A stretch of 64,000 bases of DNA from JACQFK01 sp041482015 (GCA_041482015.1 JBGPCZ010000007.1:3487-67486), one strand, 5' to 3'. Shown: positions 51,386-60,861, counted from the stretch's first letter. Numbers and translations: made by a program. Notes: generated from the letters alone by a model not told the origin.

Positions 51386-52366
51386 ATGATGAGCCGGTGG
51401 AAGGCCGTGATGGGTCGCGACGCGCGGCGGGACGGCGAGTTCGTCTACGCGGTCCTCTCGACGGGAATCTACTGCCGCCCCTCGTGCCCCTCGCGGCGCC
51501 CCGACCGCTCGCGCGTGCTCTTCTTCGAGGACGCCCGGGCGGCGGAGCGCGAAGGGTTCCGCGCCTGCCGGCGGTGCGGTTTCCCGAAGATCGATCTCGT
51601 CGGAGCTGCCGCGCGGCTCCTGGTGTCCGGCCCCGTGCCGCTCCGCGACCTGGCCGCCCGGGTGGGATGCAGCCCGTTCCACCTGGCGCGGGCGTTCAAG
51701 GCCGGGACGGGGATCACGCCGCGGCAGTACGGCGACGCGATGCGCCTGGCCCGGCTGAAGCGCCGGCTCCGCGACGGAGGTCGCGTAACGGACGCGCTGT
51801 ACGACGCCGGGTACGGATCCAGCAGCAGGCTCTATGAACGAGTGCAGTCGAGGCTCGGGACCACCCCGGGTCGCTATCGAAAGGGGGGCGAGGGCATGAG
51901 CATCCGCTACACGATCGCCCCGAGCCCGCTCGGCCGGCTCCTCGTCGCGGCGACGGACCGCGGCGTCTGCGGCGTGAGCCTCGGCGGCGGAGCGTCGTGG
52001 CTCCGCTCGGAGTATCCGCGGGCCGAGATCCGGCGCGACGATGCCGGGATGCGCCGGTGGCTGCGGCTCCTCCGCGGAGGGACTCCGCGGCGCGACCTTC
52101 CGCTCGACGTGCAGGCGACCGCGTTCCAGCGGCGCGTGTGGGACGAGTTGCGAAAGATCCCGCGCGGGACCACGCGTACCTACTCGGAGGTGGCGCGCCG
52201 GATCGGCCGGCCCCGCGCTGCGCGGGCGGTGGCCCGGGCTTGCGCGACGAATCCCGTGGCCCTGGCCGTGCCGTGTCACCGCGTGGTCCGGGCCGACGGC
52301 GGCGCGGGCGGCTACCGCTGGGGGCTCGGACGAAAGAGGCTGTTGCTGGAGAAGGAGAAGGATTGA
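51386..52366 (+). CDS. ada: Bifunctional Ada: methylphosphotriester sensor and O6-methylguanine methyltransferase
   Basis: 326 aa, complete three-part Ada. The N-terminal zinc domain has C30, C34, C61 and C64; one of these accepts the phosphotriester methyl group. An AraC-type helix-turn-helix spans about 75-165 (LRDLAARVGCSPFHLARAFK, ALYDAGYGSSSRLYERVQ). The methyltransferase domain (172-326) has PCHRV with acceptor C297 and the Arg-finger region RRIGRPRAARAVARA. It repairs alkylated DNA and would activate its own transcription when methylated. It stands alone here; no alkA or alkB is adjacent. Confidence 0.95.
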   Translation: MMSRWKAVMGRDARRDGEFVYAVLSTGIYCRPSCPSRRPDRSRVLFFEDARAAEREGFRACRRCGFPKIDLVGAAARLLVSGPVPLRDLAARVGCSPFHLARAFKAGTGITPRQYGDAMRLARLKRRLRDGGRVTDALYDAGYGSSSRLYERVQSRLGTTPGRYRKGGEGMSIRYTIAPSPLGRLLVAATDRGVCGVSLGGGASWLRSEYPRAEIRRDDAGMRRWLRLLRGGTPRRDLPLDVQATAFQRRVWDELRKIPRGTTRTYSEVARRIGRPRAARAVARACATNPVALAVPCHRVVRADGGAGGYRWGLGRKRLLLEKEKD

Positions 52367-52411
52367 AGCCCCGCTCCGTATCATAGACGTCTCTTCCCGA
52401 AAGGCGGACTT

Positions 52412-53539
52412 ATGATCCGGACGATCCTCATCGCGGTCCTGCTGTCCCCGACGCTCTTTGCCCAGGAGCGCGTCACGCCCCAGTCGGCGAAAGGAGGTCA
52501 GAAGCAGGGCGAGCCGTGGGCCGACGTACCGGAGTCCTTCAAGGCCGTCAAGATCCCCGAGTGGCCCGTCCCCACCGACCTCAAGCAATGGGAGCAGGTC
52601 GATCGCGCGAAGACGCGGGCGACGCTGCTCGCGTGTCTCGGCGAGATGCCGCCCCGTCCCGACCCGAAGAAGGTCAAGGTCCTCTCCAAGAAGGATCACG
52701 AGGACTATGTCCTGGAGCGCTTCGAGTTCCACAACGGCGTCGACATGATCGTTCCCGGAATCCTCCTCGTCCCCAAGAACAGCAAGGGGCCCGTCCCGGC
52801 AATCATCGGCCTGCACGGTCACGGCAGCTCGAAGGAGAGCATCTGCACCGATCTCAAAGGGGTCCAATGCATCGGTCCGACGCTCGCCAAGAAGGGGTAT
52901 GTCGTGGCGGCGATCGACGGCGCCTTCGGCGGCGAGCGCGTCGGGAAGGGCCCGGCCGGCCCGGTCTCGGACAAGGGCGCCGGCCCGCAGGAGCAGACGC
53001 TGTTCAAGCTCTATCTCCTCCAGGGACGCTGCCTCTGGGGGATGATGCTGCGCGAGGAGCAGTGCCTGATCGACTATCTCGAGACGCGCCCCGAGATCGA
53101 TCCGAAGCGGATCGCCGCGACGGGCATGAGCATGGGGTGCACGCGCAGCTGGTGGCTCGCCGCGATCGACGATCGCATCCAGGCGATCGTCGGCGTCGCC
53201 TGCTTCACGCGCTACACCGAGCTCATCGCGCACGGGAACCTGCGGTACCACGGCATCTACTATTTTGTCCCCGGCGTCTTCGCCCACTTCGACACCGAGG
53301 CGATCCATGCCCTCGTGGCCCCGCGACCCCATCTCGAGCTGTCGGGCGACCAGGACGGCGGCGCGCCGGCCGACGGCGTCATCACGCTCGAGAAGAAGCT
53401 CGGCGCCCTGTACGCGCTCCATGGGAAGGGCGACCGGTTCCGCAGCGTGATCTACAAGGACACCGGCCACGAGTACCTGCCGGAGATGAAGGACGAGATG
53501 CTCCGCTGGTTCGACCGCTTCCTGCCGGTGGCGAAGTGA
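52412..53539 (+). CDS. Secreted alpha/beta hydrolase (acetyl xylan esterase-like)
   Basis: 375 aa with signal peptide MIRTILIAVLLSPTLFAQ. The oxyanion region LHGHGSSKE is at 134-142, the nucleophile elbow GMSMG places Ser240, a candidate acid is in SGDQDGGAP, and the catalytic His is in DTGHEYLPEM near 355. The layout fits dienelactone-hydrolase/acetyl-xylan-esterase-type enzymes that planctomycetes secrete for polysaccharide deacylation. Single-gene unit 45 nt after ada, with a weak ribosome site. Confidence 0.82.
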   Translation: MIRTILIAVLLSPTLFAQERVTPQSAKGGQKQGEPWADVPESFKAVKIPEWPVPTDLKQWEQVDRAKTRATLLACLGEMPPRPDPKKVKVLSKKDHEDYVLERFEFHNGVDMIVPGILLVPKNSKGPVPAIIGLHGHGSSKESICTDLKGVQCIGPTLAKKGYVVAAIDGAFGGERVGKGPAGPVSDKGAGPQEQTLFKLYLLQGRCLWGMMLREEQCLIDYLETRPEIDPKRIAATGMSMGCTRSWWLAAIDDRIQAIVGVACFTRYTELIAHGNLRYHGIYYFVPGVFAHFDTEAIHALVAPRPHLELSGDQDGGAPADGVITLEKKLGALYALHGKGDRFRSVIYKDTGHEYLPEMKDEMLRWFDRFLPVAK

Positions 53540-53573
53540 GAGGGGCGGCCAGCGGAGGAGGAGAGAGGCGACG

Positions 53574-53924
53574 TTAGGGCTTCATCGGCGGCGGAAACGG
53601 GACACTCCGTTGCCGGGGAGGCGGTTCGGGATGCGTTTCCTCCGGATCATGGAACCGGTAGAGTCCTTCCCGCGCGCCCCGGCGCAGGATCTCCCGCGCT
53701 CTTGGAACATCGGGAACGGGAGCGTAGAGATCGGTCAAGCCGAGTCCTGAGTCTCCCAAGGCTCCCTGGATTCCTTCTGCTTCCAGCATTCGCAGGATGA
53801 AGGCTCCCCGATCGAACTGGACGGCGCCCACCCAGGGGGGCGGGATTCGATGTTCGGATTGCTCTCCAGGGGCGCTGCATCCCAAGGCCAGCAGCACCCA
53901 TGCTCCGGCGGCAACTCGGGTCAT
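53574..53924 (-). CDS. Small lipoprotein with DUF2007-like domain
   Basis: 116 aa from ATG 53924. The lipobox LALGC has Cys16. The remainder includes ILRMLEAEGIQGALGDSGL and PVPDVPRAREILRRG, the strand-helix layout of DUF2007-type (putative signal-transducing) domains, where a residue stretch F-I-x-x-x-L-E-A-E-G-I recurs. The C-terminus is proline-rich. The role is unknown; it may be a surface sensor or binding protein. It lies downstream of the PilZ gene on the same strand. Confidence 0.7.
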   Translation of the reverse strand: MTRVAAGAWVLLALGCSAPGEQSEHRIPPPWVGAVQFDRGAFILRMLEAEGIQGALGDSGLGLTDLYAPVPDVPRAREILRRGAREGLYRFHDPEETHPEPPPRQRSVPFPPPMKP

Positions 53925-54004
53925 CTGCTTCTTGGACGATGATCGACTGTGCCAATCCTCCTTGAAAGGGTTGGCCGATGCGAACCGGGACGAGAGGCCG
54001 GCCC

Positions 54005-55297
54005 TCAGAACCCGGGGCGGCGCGTGGCGGTCGGGGGCGCCGGGCGGATCGTCGTCATCCCCTTCCGGAAGATCAGCCCCGCCTCCTCCGTCTCCCTCCG
54101 CAGCTCGACCCAGACCACCCGCGCGCGCGCCTCGAACGGCGGCCGGCCCGGAAGCGCGATCGAGACGAGCAGGTCGTTCCCCAGCGCGTTCGACTGCGCG
54201 TAGGGGTGAAAGAAATGCAGCGGGTGGACCGTGCCGCCCCGCACCCACTGCGCGTCCTTCCGGTCCGGCGGACGGTACTCGATCCTCACGCCCCCCTCGG
54301 TCCGATCGAAGATCGCCGCACCGGAGACGGGGAGCGGCGCCCCGCTCAAAAGGTCCACGATCCGGCACGAGAGCGACTCCCTCGCCCGCGGCAGCGCCCG
54401 GCGCTCCACCCGCACGAGCGGTGTGGTCCGCGTGCGGCGGCCGCCCGTCTGCAGCCCGCCCATCACCTTCTCGAGCACCCTCCCGGGCGTCAGCGGGATC
54501 GTGACGAGATCGTTCACGCCGCACTGCAGGATCCTCAGCACCTCCGCCCCTTTCATCTCGCCCCCGAGGGCGAGGACCGCTCCGGCCCGCGACTTCGTGG
54601 GATCGAGCAGGATCGGGCGGACCTCCGCGGCGTCCGCGGCGTCGATGATCGCGACGTCGGCCTGCTGGAGCCGCACGAGCCGCGCGGCCTCGACGGCCGT
54701 GGCGATCGCCTGGACCTCGTGCCCCTCGGCCGCCAGCGTCTCGAGGATCAGCGAGCGGTGGGGCTCGGCGCGGACCGAGACCCCGACCTTCGCGCGCGGC
54801 ACCAGGAGCGGGACGATCGGCGAGTCCCACCGGAGGCCCTCGACCGGCGCCTGCGGCGGGAGCCCGTTCACGTACTCCAGCACGAGGACGATCGCGTGAC
54901 CGAGGCCGCGGGTGCGGATCACCGCCTTCTCCACGCCGGCCCGCGCCGCCACCTCGATCAACCGGGCATCGACCGTCGCGCCGGCCGCGGCGATGGTCGC
55001 GCCGTCCGGCGCGCGGAGATCCTCCTCCAGTCGATCCCCCGGCCGGACCCGCGGCAGGGGAAGGACTTCCGTGGTGAGCGTCCGGCGGACGGTGTCGGTG
55101 TCGAGAGTCTCGCCCGGCTCCAGGAGAAAGAGCTGCGTGAAGCCCGCCTCGCGAAGGTCCTTCAACCGGGGAATCGTGAGAAGCGTGCCCTCGGGATGGA
55201 GGAGCACGCCCGCGGGGTGCACGAGCGGGGCCCTGAGGATGACCGCGCCCACGCCCATGACTTCCTCGCGCAGCGCGTCGATCGAGGTCGGCTTCAC
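54005..55297 (-). CDS. PilZ-domain protein with receiver-like domain
   Basis: 430 aa, no signal peptide. Residues 15-150 are an unassigned domain (ILRAPLVHPAGVLLHPEG; VRPGDRLEEDL) resembling the N-terminal part of some HD-GYP regulators. Residues 172-295 are receiver-like (VGVSVRAEPHRSLILETLAAEGHEV, VAIIDAADAAEV, LALGGEMKGAEVLRILQCGVNDLVTIPL), but the phosphoacceptor Asp is within a degenerate strand. Residues 305-420 are a PilZ domain, with RARESLSCRIVDLLSG giving the RxxxR start of a cyclic-di-GMP site. It is probably a cytoplasmic c-di-GMP-responsive regulator. Confidence 0.8.
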   Translation of the reverse strand: MKPTSIDALREEVMGVGAVILRAPLVHPAGVLLHPEGTLLTIPRLKDLREAGFTQLFLLEPGETLDTDTVRRTLTTEVLPLPRVRPGDRLEEDLRAPDGATIAAAGATVDARLIEVAARAGVEKAVIRTRGLGHAIVLVLEYVNGLPPQAPVEGLRWDSPIVPLLVPRAKVGVSVRAEPHRSLILETLAAEGHEVQAIATAVEAARLVRLQQADVAIIDAADAAEVRPILLDPTKSRAGAVLALGGEMKGAEVLRILQCGVNDLVTIPLTPGRVLEKVMGGLQTGGRRTRTTPLVRVERRALPRARESLSCRIVDLLSGAPLPVSGAAIFDRTEGGVRIEYRPPDRKDAQWVRGGTVHPLHFFHPYAQSNALGNDLLVSIALPGRPPFEARARVVWVELRRETEEAGLIFRKGMTTIRPAPPTATRRPGF

Positions 55298-55411
55298 GAC
55301 GACAGTATGCTCGCACGGTCGCGTCCCGTCAAAAGATGAAGCCCCTGTCGGGCGGGCGTGGTAGAATTTCCAGCGGCTGGTTGGAGCGGGGCGCGAACGC
55401 GCGGAGTTTCA

Positions 55412-56833
55412 ATGCCGACCCATGCCTCGCCGCCCTGCCCGGGTCCGCTCCCCCGTCGCGAATTCCTCCGCATCGGCCTCTCTGGATTCGCCAGCCTGAC
55501 GCTGCCCGGCCTCCTCCAGGGTCGCGCCCACGCGCAGGCCGCTCCCGCCCGCGCAAAGTCGGCGGTGATCCTCGTCTGGCTGCGGGGCGGCGCGTCGCAC
55601 CTCGAGACCTACGATCCCAAGCCCGACGCCTCGAGCGAGATCCGCGGCATCTTCGGCCCCATGCCCACGTGCGTCCCGGGGATGCGGATCTCCGAGCTCC
55701 TCCCCCGCCACGCGAAGATCGCGGACAAGTTCACGCTCCTGCGGTCCATGTCCCACACGGGCGGCGGCCACCCGGCCGGGTCGCTCCAGATGCTGACGGG
55801 GGACACCGATCCGGCGGACAAGCAGCGGCCGATCTATCCCGACTGGATGACCGTCACGAACTTCCTGCGCGCGGACCGGACGCGACCGCTGCCCAACTAC
55901 GTCGGCGTGAACCCTGTTTCCACCTACGACGGCTTCGTCATCGCCGGGTCCGCCTACGTCAGCCCGGCCTACGGGCCGTTCACCGTGCACGGCGACCCGA
56001 GCGATCCCGCGTTCGAGGTTCCCGACATCGGTCTCAAGGACTCGGCGCAGGCGGGCCGGCTGGGCGACCGCGTCCGGCTCAAGCAGGGGCTCGACCGGCT
56101 CGCGCGCGCGGCCGACCAGTCGGGCTCGATGGGGGCGATCGACGACTTCGAGGCGCAGGCGCTCAAGCTTCTGACCAGCCCGGCGGCGCGCGAAGCCTTC
56201 GACGTGGGCCGCGAGCCCGACAAGGTGCGCGACCGATACGGCCGCCACCCGTGGGGGCAGCAATGCCTGATGGCGCGCCGGCTGGTCGAGGCCGGAGTGG
56301 AGATCATCACCACGACGTTCGACGGGCCGCTCTGCGGCCGGGTCGGGAACTGGGACGACCACGCGGTCAACCACCACATCTTCGACGCGCTCCAGTACCG
56401 GCTGCCGGTTTTCGACCAGGCCGTCTCGGCGCTCATCGAGGACGTCTACGCCCGCGGGCTCGACAAGCGCATCCTCGTCGTCGTGACCGGCGAATTCGGT
56501 CGCACGCCGCGCATCACGCAGGTCGCGAGCAGCGGGGGCGGGGTGGCGAGCGTGGCGGCCGGGACGGTGCAGCCGGGCCGCGACCACTGGCCCAACGCGT
56601 TCTCACAGCTGTGGGCGGGCGGCGGCATCGAGACCGGCGCCGTCATCGGCGCCACCGACAAGAAGGGCGAGCAGGTGGTCGAGCGGCTGGCCTCGCCCGG
56701 CGATTTCCTCGCGACGATCTACCGCCACCTCGGGATCGATGCGGAGCAGATCACGATCCCCAACCTTTCCGGCCGGCCCACGCCGATCCTCTCCCGCGGC
56801 GCGCCCATCCCGGAACTCAAAGGGAAGGCCTGA
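55412..56833 (+). CDS. DUF1501 secreted protein with Tat signal
   Basis: 473 aa from ATG 55412. A twin-arginine signal (PLPRREFLRIGLSGFASLTLPG) leads. The DUF1501 body is clear: AVILVWLRGGASHLETYDPKPDA, LRSMSHTGGGHPAGSLQML, AYVSPAYGPFTVHGDPS, RYGRHPWGQQCLMARRLVEAGV, VVVTGEFGRTPRI, GRDHWPNAFSQLWAGGG. The family has the alkaline-phosphatase/sulfatase fold with metal-binding Asp/His. It usually follows a DUF1549/DUF1553 gene, which is absent here. A strong palindrome follows 80 nt after the stop. Confidence 0.92.
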   Translation: MPTHASPPCPGPLPRREFLRIGLSGFASLTLPGLLQGRAHAQAAPARAKSAVILVWLRGGASHLETYDPKPDASSEIRGIFGPMPTCVPGMRISELLPRHAKIADKFTLLRSMSHTGGGHPAGSLQMLTGDTDPADKQRPIYPDWMTVTNFLRADRTRPLPNYVGVNPVSTYDGFVIAGSAYVSPAYGPFTVHGDPSDPAFEVPDIGLKDSAQAGRLGDRVRLKQGLDRLARAADQSGSMGAIDDFEAQALKLLTSPAAREAFDVGREPDKVRDRYGRHPWGQQCLMARRLVEAGVEIITTTFDGPLCGRVGNWDDHAVNHHIFDALQYRLPVFDQAVSALIEDVYARGLDKRILVVVTGEFGRTPRITQVASSGGGVASVAAGTVQPGRDHWPNAFSQLWAGGGIETGAVIGATDKKGEQVVERLASPGDFLATIYRHLGIDAEQITIPNLSGRPTPILSRGAPIPELKGKA

Positions 56834-56911
56834 AGGTCACCGCGGACGCGATCGGAATACGAAAAGCAATCCGCCCTGAGACGCGCGACCCCCGTTCGTG
56901 ACATAATCATA

Positions 56912-56946
56912 AGGCGTACAAAACAGACCGTCTGTTTTGTACGCTT
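56912..56946 (+). promoter_or_regulatory. Perfect inverted repeat before the sigma/kinase operon
   Basis: GCGTACAAAACAGA (56914-56927) and TCTGTTTTGTACGC (56931-56944) form a perfect 14-pair inverted repeat around CCG; two more pairs (one G-U) extend it. It ends 18 nt before the sigma ATG. A -10-like CATAAT (56902-56907) precedes it, so it would lie at the start of the transcript. The centre GAC-x-GTC resembles TetR-type operators. The alternative is a terminator of the DUF1501 gene, but no U-tract follows. Confidence 0.6.
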
Positions 56947-56964
56947 CCTTGGGGGGCCCGATCG

Positions 56965-57681
56965 ATGGGCGGACTCGAGACCACGCTCGGCGGGGCGAAG
57001 GAGCACTTCCCGGAGACCGTCTGGTCCTCCGCCGTCGCCGGCTCCGACCCCGCCGCGCTCGACCGCTTCCTCTCCGACTACTGGCGGCCCGTCTACAAGT
57101 TCATCCGCACCGCGGGCAAGGCCTCGATCGAGGACGCGAAAGACCTGACGCAGGACTTCTTCCGCTACCTGATCGAGGGCGGGCTCCTCGCGCGCTACCG
57201 GCAGGAGAAGGGACGCTTCCGCAGCTTCCTCAAAGGCGTCCTCCGAAACTTCCTCTCGCAGGCCCGGCGCGACGCGCACGCGCAGAAGCGGGGCGGCGGC
57301 CAGGCCGTCGTCTCGCTCGACGTCGAGGGCCTCGAGACCGACCGCTTCCTCGCCGATCGCGGCCGGCTCTCGCCCGAGGAGATCTTCGACCGCCAGTGGG
57401 CCTCCGACGTCCTGGCGCAGAGTCTCGCCGATCTCCGCCGCGCCCTCCCGGCCGAGGGGAAGGGCGAGTGCCTCAAGGTCTACGAGGCGTACGAGCTCGT
57501 GGGGAAGCAGCCGACTTACGGCGAGGTCGCGCGCTCGTTCGGGCTCACCGAGCACCAGGTCAAGGGTCACCTCGACGCAGCCCGGGCGCGCCTCGAGCAG
57601 ATCGTCCGCGAGCGGCTCGCCCGCGGCGTCTCCTCCCCCGGCGAGCTCGCCGACGAGATGAACGAACTCTTCTCCGGGTGA
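56965..57681 (+). CDS. ECF-type sigma factor linked to a Ser/Thr kinase
   Basis: 238 aa. The sigma-2 region spans about 30-105 (ALDRFLSDYWRPVYKFIRTAG, EDAKDLTQDFFRYLIEGGLL, FRSFLKGVLRNFLSQARRD). Sigma-4 is about 175-225 (QPTYGEVARSFGLTEHQVKGHLDAARARLEQIVRE). The DLTQDFF and FRSFLKxxLRNFLSxxxR blocks identify the planctomycete ECF class that is encoded next to protein kinases and is controlled by phosphorylation instead of an anti-sigma factor. The kinase gene follows 4 nt downstream. Confidence 0.9.
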   Translation: MGGLETTLGGAKEHFPETVWSSAVAGSDPAALDRFLSDYWRPVYKFIRTAGKASIEDAKDLTQDFFRYLIEGGLLARYRQEKGRFRSFLKGVLRNFLSQARRDAHAQKRGGGQAVVSLDVEGLETDRFLADRGRLSPEEIFDRQWASDVLAQSLADLRRALPAEGKGECLKVYEAYELVGKQPTYGEVARSFGLTEHQVKGHLDAARARLEQIVRERLARGVSSPGELADEMNELFSG

Positions 57682-57685
57682 CGCC

Positions 57686-60169
57686 GTGCCGGACGAGTTC
57701 CTCGACCGCGTCCGCGCCGGCGTCTCCAGGCTCCGCCAGTCCCGCCTCGGCCGACTTGCCGTCGAGCGGAAGCTGATCACCGGCGCTCAGCTCGACGAGG
57801 CCTCGCGCGTCGAAGGGCCCGTGCCCGACGCGCTCGTCGCCCGCGGCTGGCTCTCCCGCGAGCAGGTCGACGAGCTCCGCCGCTGGCTCGACGCGCCGTC
57901 GCGCCGATACGAGATCGGCGCCAAGCTGGGCGAGGGCGCGATGTCGGTCGTCTACGACGCGGTTGACCGCGAGCTCGGCCGCTCCGTTGCGGTCAAGGTC
58001 CTCCGCGAAGGGTTCCTCGCGCAGGAGCAGGTGCGGGAGCGATTCCTCCGCGAGTCGCGGGCGCTCGCGCGGATGGATCATCCAAACGTGGTCAAGGTCT
58101 TCGACGCGGGCGAGGACGAGGGCCGGATGTTTCTCGTCATGGAGGTCGTCCGCGGAGCGCCGCTGGCGGCGCTGCTCAAGAAGGAGCCGCGCGGTTCGTT
58201 GAAGCTCCTCCGGATCCTCGAATGCGCGGCGCGGGGCGTCCAGCACGCGCACGAGAAGGGGATCATCCACCGCGACGTGAAGCCGGAGAATATCCTGGTC
58301 GATGAACAGGGCGGCGCGAAGGTCGTGGACTTCGGGCTCGCGCACCTCGTCGAATCCGCGCCGGCGCTCACGCGGAGCGGGACGGTCCTGGGCACGCCGA
58401 TGTACATGGCGCCCGAGCAGGTCGCGGGCGGCGGCGCGGCGATCACGGAGCGGACTGATGTCTACGCGCTCGGGGCGATCCTCTACGAGATCCTGGGGGG
58501 CGAGCCGCCGCATGTCGGGACGAGCATCCCCGAGGTCTACTCGAAGATCGCTCGCGACGAGCCGCGGGCGCTGCGGTCGGGAAACGTCGCGCTGGATGCG
58601 GTTGCGATGAAGGCGATCGAGAAGGATTCCGGGCGCCGGTACGGGACGGCGGCCGCGTTCGCGGAGGACCTGCGCCGCGCGATCGATGGCGAACCGGTCG
58701 AGGCGCGGCGCGTCACCGAGGTCGACCGTCTCTGGCGCTGGGCGCGCCGTCGGAAGGGCGTGCTCGTACCGCTCGCGGTCGTGGTGGTTTCCGCCTCCTG
58801 CTGGATCGGGCTCGCAACGGCCCGGAGCCGGGCCGCCATCGCCCGGGATACCGAGCACGCCCGGGGGTGCCTTGCGATCGGTCGGACGCAGGAGGCGCGG
58901 GACAGGTTCCTGCAGGTGCTCGCGATCGATCCGTCGAACGCCACGGCGCGGGACGGGTTGCAGAGGACGGACGCGGCGGTGAAGAAGGCGACGAGCCTGC
59001 TCGAGGCGGCGCGGCCGAAGCTCGAGAAGGCGGTCGCGGGGCTCTACACGAGCCAGGTGGACCACGCGGAGTTCATCCGGCGGATCGACGAGGCGGCGGC
59101 GCCGGTGGAGGAGTCGGTCGGGCTCTCGGGCGATCTCGCGCTCGGACAGTACCGGATGGGCGAGGTCTGGGAGTTGCGGGCGGAGTACGAGAAGGCGGAG
59201 GCGTGCTGGCGCCGCGCGGCGTCGCTCGACCCGGCGTTCGGCCCGGCGCGCTACCGGCTGGGGCGCGTCCTTCTCTGGCGCGCGTACCTCGCGAGCCTCG
59301 TCTTCTGGGCCGACGCGCGGGAGCTCAAGCGGCAGGAGAGCGAGGACCTGGCGAGAGAGGGCGCGCGCGAGATCGAGCGGGCGCAGGGAAGCGGCTTCGA
59401 CAACGACCTGCAGCGGGAGATCGCTGCGGCGATGCTCGCGGTGCTGCGGAACGACCGCGCCTCGGCGCGCCGCACGTGCGGCGAGGCGATCCGTGCGTTC
59501 GGGCGGAAGGAGGGCGTCGAGGAGCTGCACTGGCTGCTCGGGCTCGTCGTGGAGGGGGACGCCGCGGAGCTCCGCGCGTTCGACGAGGCGCTCGCGTTGC
59601 GCCCGAAGTTCCCGCTCGCGCTCTACTGCCGCGCGGGGGTGAAGAACCACCTCGGGGACCGGGAGGGGGCGATCCGCGACTACGACGAGGCGATCCGCGT
59701 CTGTCCGGGGTTTGCCGAGGCGTACCTGCATCGCGGCTCGGTTCACTTCGGGATGCGCGATGCGAAGCGGGCGTTCGATGACTTCGATCACCTGGTGAGG
59801 AACGGCGTGCTGCTCCCGGGGGCGTACAACGGCCGGGGGCGCGTGCGGGCCGAGCTCCTGGAGCGCCCCGACGAGGGGATCGCGGACCTTGACCGCGCGA
59901 TCGCGCTCCAGCCGGAGGGGTACATCCTTCCGTGGATGGCGCGCGCGAAGGCGAACCTGGCGCTGAAGCGGTGGGACGCGGCGATCGCCGACGCGACGAA
60001 GGCGCTGTCGATGTCGAAGTGGGCGGACGTCTACGCGGTGCGCGGGCTGGCGCGGGCGGGGAAGGGGGTGGGGGCGGCGGCGAGGGCCGATCTCGAGGAG
60101 GGGATCAAGGCGACGCTCGACCCGGTGATGCAGAAGCAGGTCCGGGCCGCGCTGGAGGGGCTCCGCTAA
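57686..60169 (+). CDS. Membrane Ser/Thr protein kinase with TPR sensor region
   Basis: 827 aa from GTG. Residues 20-70 are a short helical region (LAVERKLITGAQLDEASRVE) like the GspE/MshEN-type spacer of related kinases. The kinase domain (75-340) is complete: Gly loop LGEGAMSVVY (81-90), K104 in VAVKVL, HRDVKPEN with D197, DFG 215-217, MAPEQVA 241-247. One membrane segment (359-377) separates it from about nine extracytoplasmic TPR-type repeats to the C-terminus (DREGAIRDYDEAIRVCPGF, RPDEGIADLDRAIALQPEG). It probably phosphorylates the sigma factor upstream. Confidence 0.93.
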   Translation: MPDEFLDRVRAGVSRLRQSRLGRLAVERKLITGAQLDEASRVEGPVPDALVARGWLSREQVDELRRWLDAPSRRYEIGAKLGEGAMSVVYDAVDRELGRSVAVKVLREGFLAQEQVRERFLRESRALARMDHPNVVKVFDAGEDEGRMFLVMEVVRGAPLAALLKKEPRGSLKLLRILECAARGVQHAHEKGIIHRDVKPENILVDEQGGAKVVDFGLAHLVESAPALTRSGTVLGTPMYMAPEQVAGGGAAITERTDVYALGAILYEILGGEPPHVGTSIPEVYSKIARDEPRALRSGNVALDAVAMKAIEKDSGRRYGTAAAFAEDLRRAIDGEPVEARRVTEVDRLWRWARRRKGVLVPLAVVVVSASCWIGLATARSRAAIARDTEHARGCLAIGRTQEARDRFLQVLAIDPSNATARDGLQRTDAAVKKATSLLEAARPKLEKAVAGLYTSQVDHAEFIRRIDEAAAPVEESVGLSGDLALGQYRMGEVWELRAEYEKAEACWRRAASLDPAFGPARYRLGRVLLWRAYLASLVFWADARELKRQESEDLAREGAREIERAQGSGFDNDLQREIAAAMLAVLRNDRASARRTCGEAIRAFGRKEGVEELHWLLGLVVEGDAAELRAFDEALALRPKFPLALYCRAGVKNHLGDREGAIRDYDEAIRVCPGFAEAYLHRGSVHFGMRDAKRAFDDFDHLVRNGVLLPGAYNGRGRVRAELLERPDEGIADLDRAIALQPEGYILPWMARAKANLALKRWDAAIADATKALSMSKWADVYAVRGLARAGKGVGAAARADLEEGIKATLDPVMQKQVRAALEGLR

Positions 60170-60861
60170 TTTCCGTCGGGGACGCGGCGGTGGAAGAGCG
60201 CGCCCTCGGGGACCACGTCCTTCGCCAGGCCTTCCGATTCCCAGAGGAGCGCGCAGCCGGCGTGGCCGGCATCGTTGAAGAGTTCGAGGCGGAGCTCGTG
60301 GTCGCCCGCGCGGAGGACGGCATCGCCCGCCGCCTCCTTCATCTCGTGCATGCCGCCGTTGTCGACGACCGCGACCTCGTCGATGAACAGGCGGGAGCCG
60401 TCCCCGGAGCACGTGAAGAAGCGGTAGCGGCCGTCGCGGGGGACGCGGACGAGGCCGGTCCATCGGACGAAGAGCCCCTCGCGGACCGGGGCGAACGCAA
60501 AGGATCCGTCGGCCCGATCGAAGTTGACCTGGCGGTCGATGCGGCGGAGCGCGGACGTGAGCGACGCGGGCGATGGGAAGTCGTCGAGACGCCCGCTCGC
60601 CTGGAAGTATTCGCCCGCGAGTCCGGGTTGGAGCTCGCCGTCGGGAACACGGACGGGGGCCGCGGGATCGGCTGCGACGGGGATCGCGGGGAGGCGGGCG
60701 GGCTCGCGGACGGGTTCGGCCTCCCTGAACGGGGAGTGGGGGGCGAGGCGCGGGGCGATGGCGGCCGCCCCCGCCAGGCTCGCGAGGAGAAGGGCCACCC
60801 CGAGCCCGAGGCTCCAGCGGCACGTTTCGATCTTCGTCCCCTTCGTCGCGTCGTCCGTCAT
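60166..60861 (-). CDS. Membrane-anchored PA14-domain protein
   Basis: 231 aa. One N-terminal membrane segment (16-37) and a Pro/Ala-rich spacer lead to a PA14 domain (about 75-225): PGLAGEYFQASGRLDDF, REGLFVRWTGLVRVPRDGRYRFF, SGDGSRLFIDEVAVVDNGG, GDHELRLELFNDAGHAGCALLW. PA14 binds carbohydrates. GGAGAC stands before the ATG, and TATATA lies just upstream (60873-60878) as a probable -10. Its stop overlaps the kinase stop by 4 nt, tail to tail. Confidence 0.88.
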   Translation of the reverse strand: MTDDATKGTKIETCRWSLGLGVALLLASLAGAAAIAPRLAPHSPFREAEPVREPARLPAIPVAADPAAPVRVPDGELQPGLAGEYFQASGRLDDFPSPASLTSALRRIDRQVNFDRADGSFAFAPVREGLFVRWTGLVRVPRDGRYRFFTCSGDGSRLFIDEVAVVDNGGMHEMKEAAGDAVLRAGDHELRLELFNDAGHAGCALLWESEGLAKDVVPEGALFHRRVPDGN

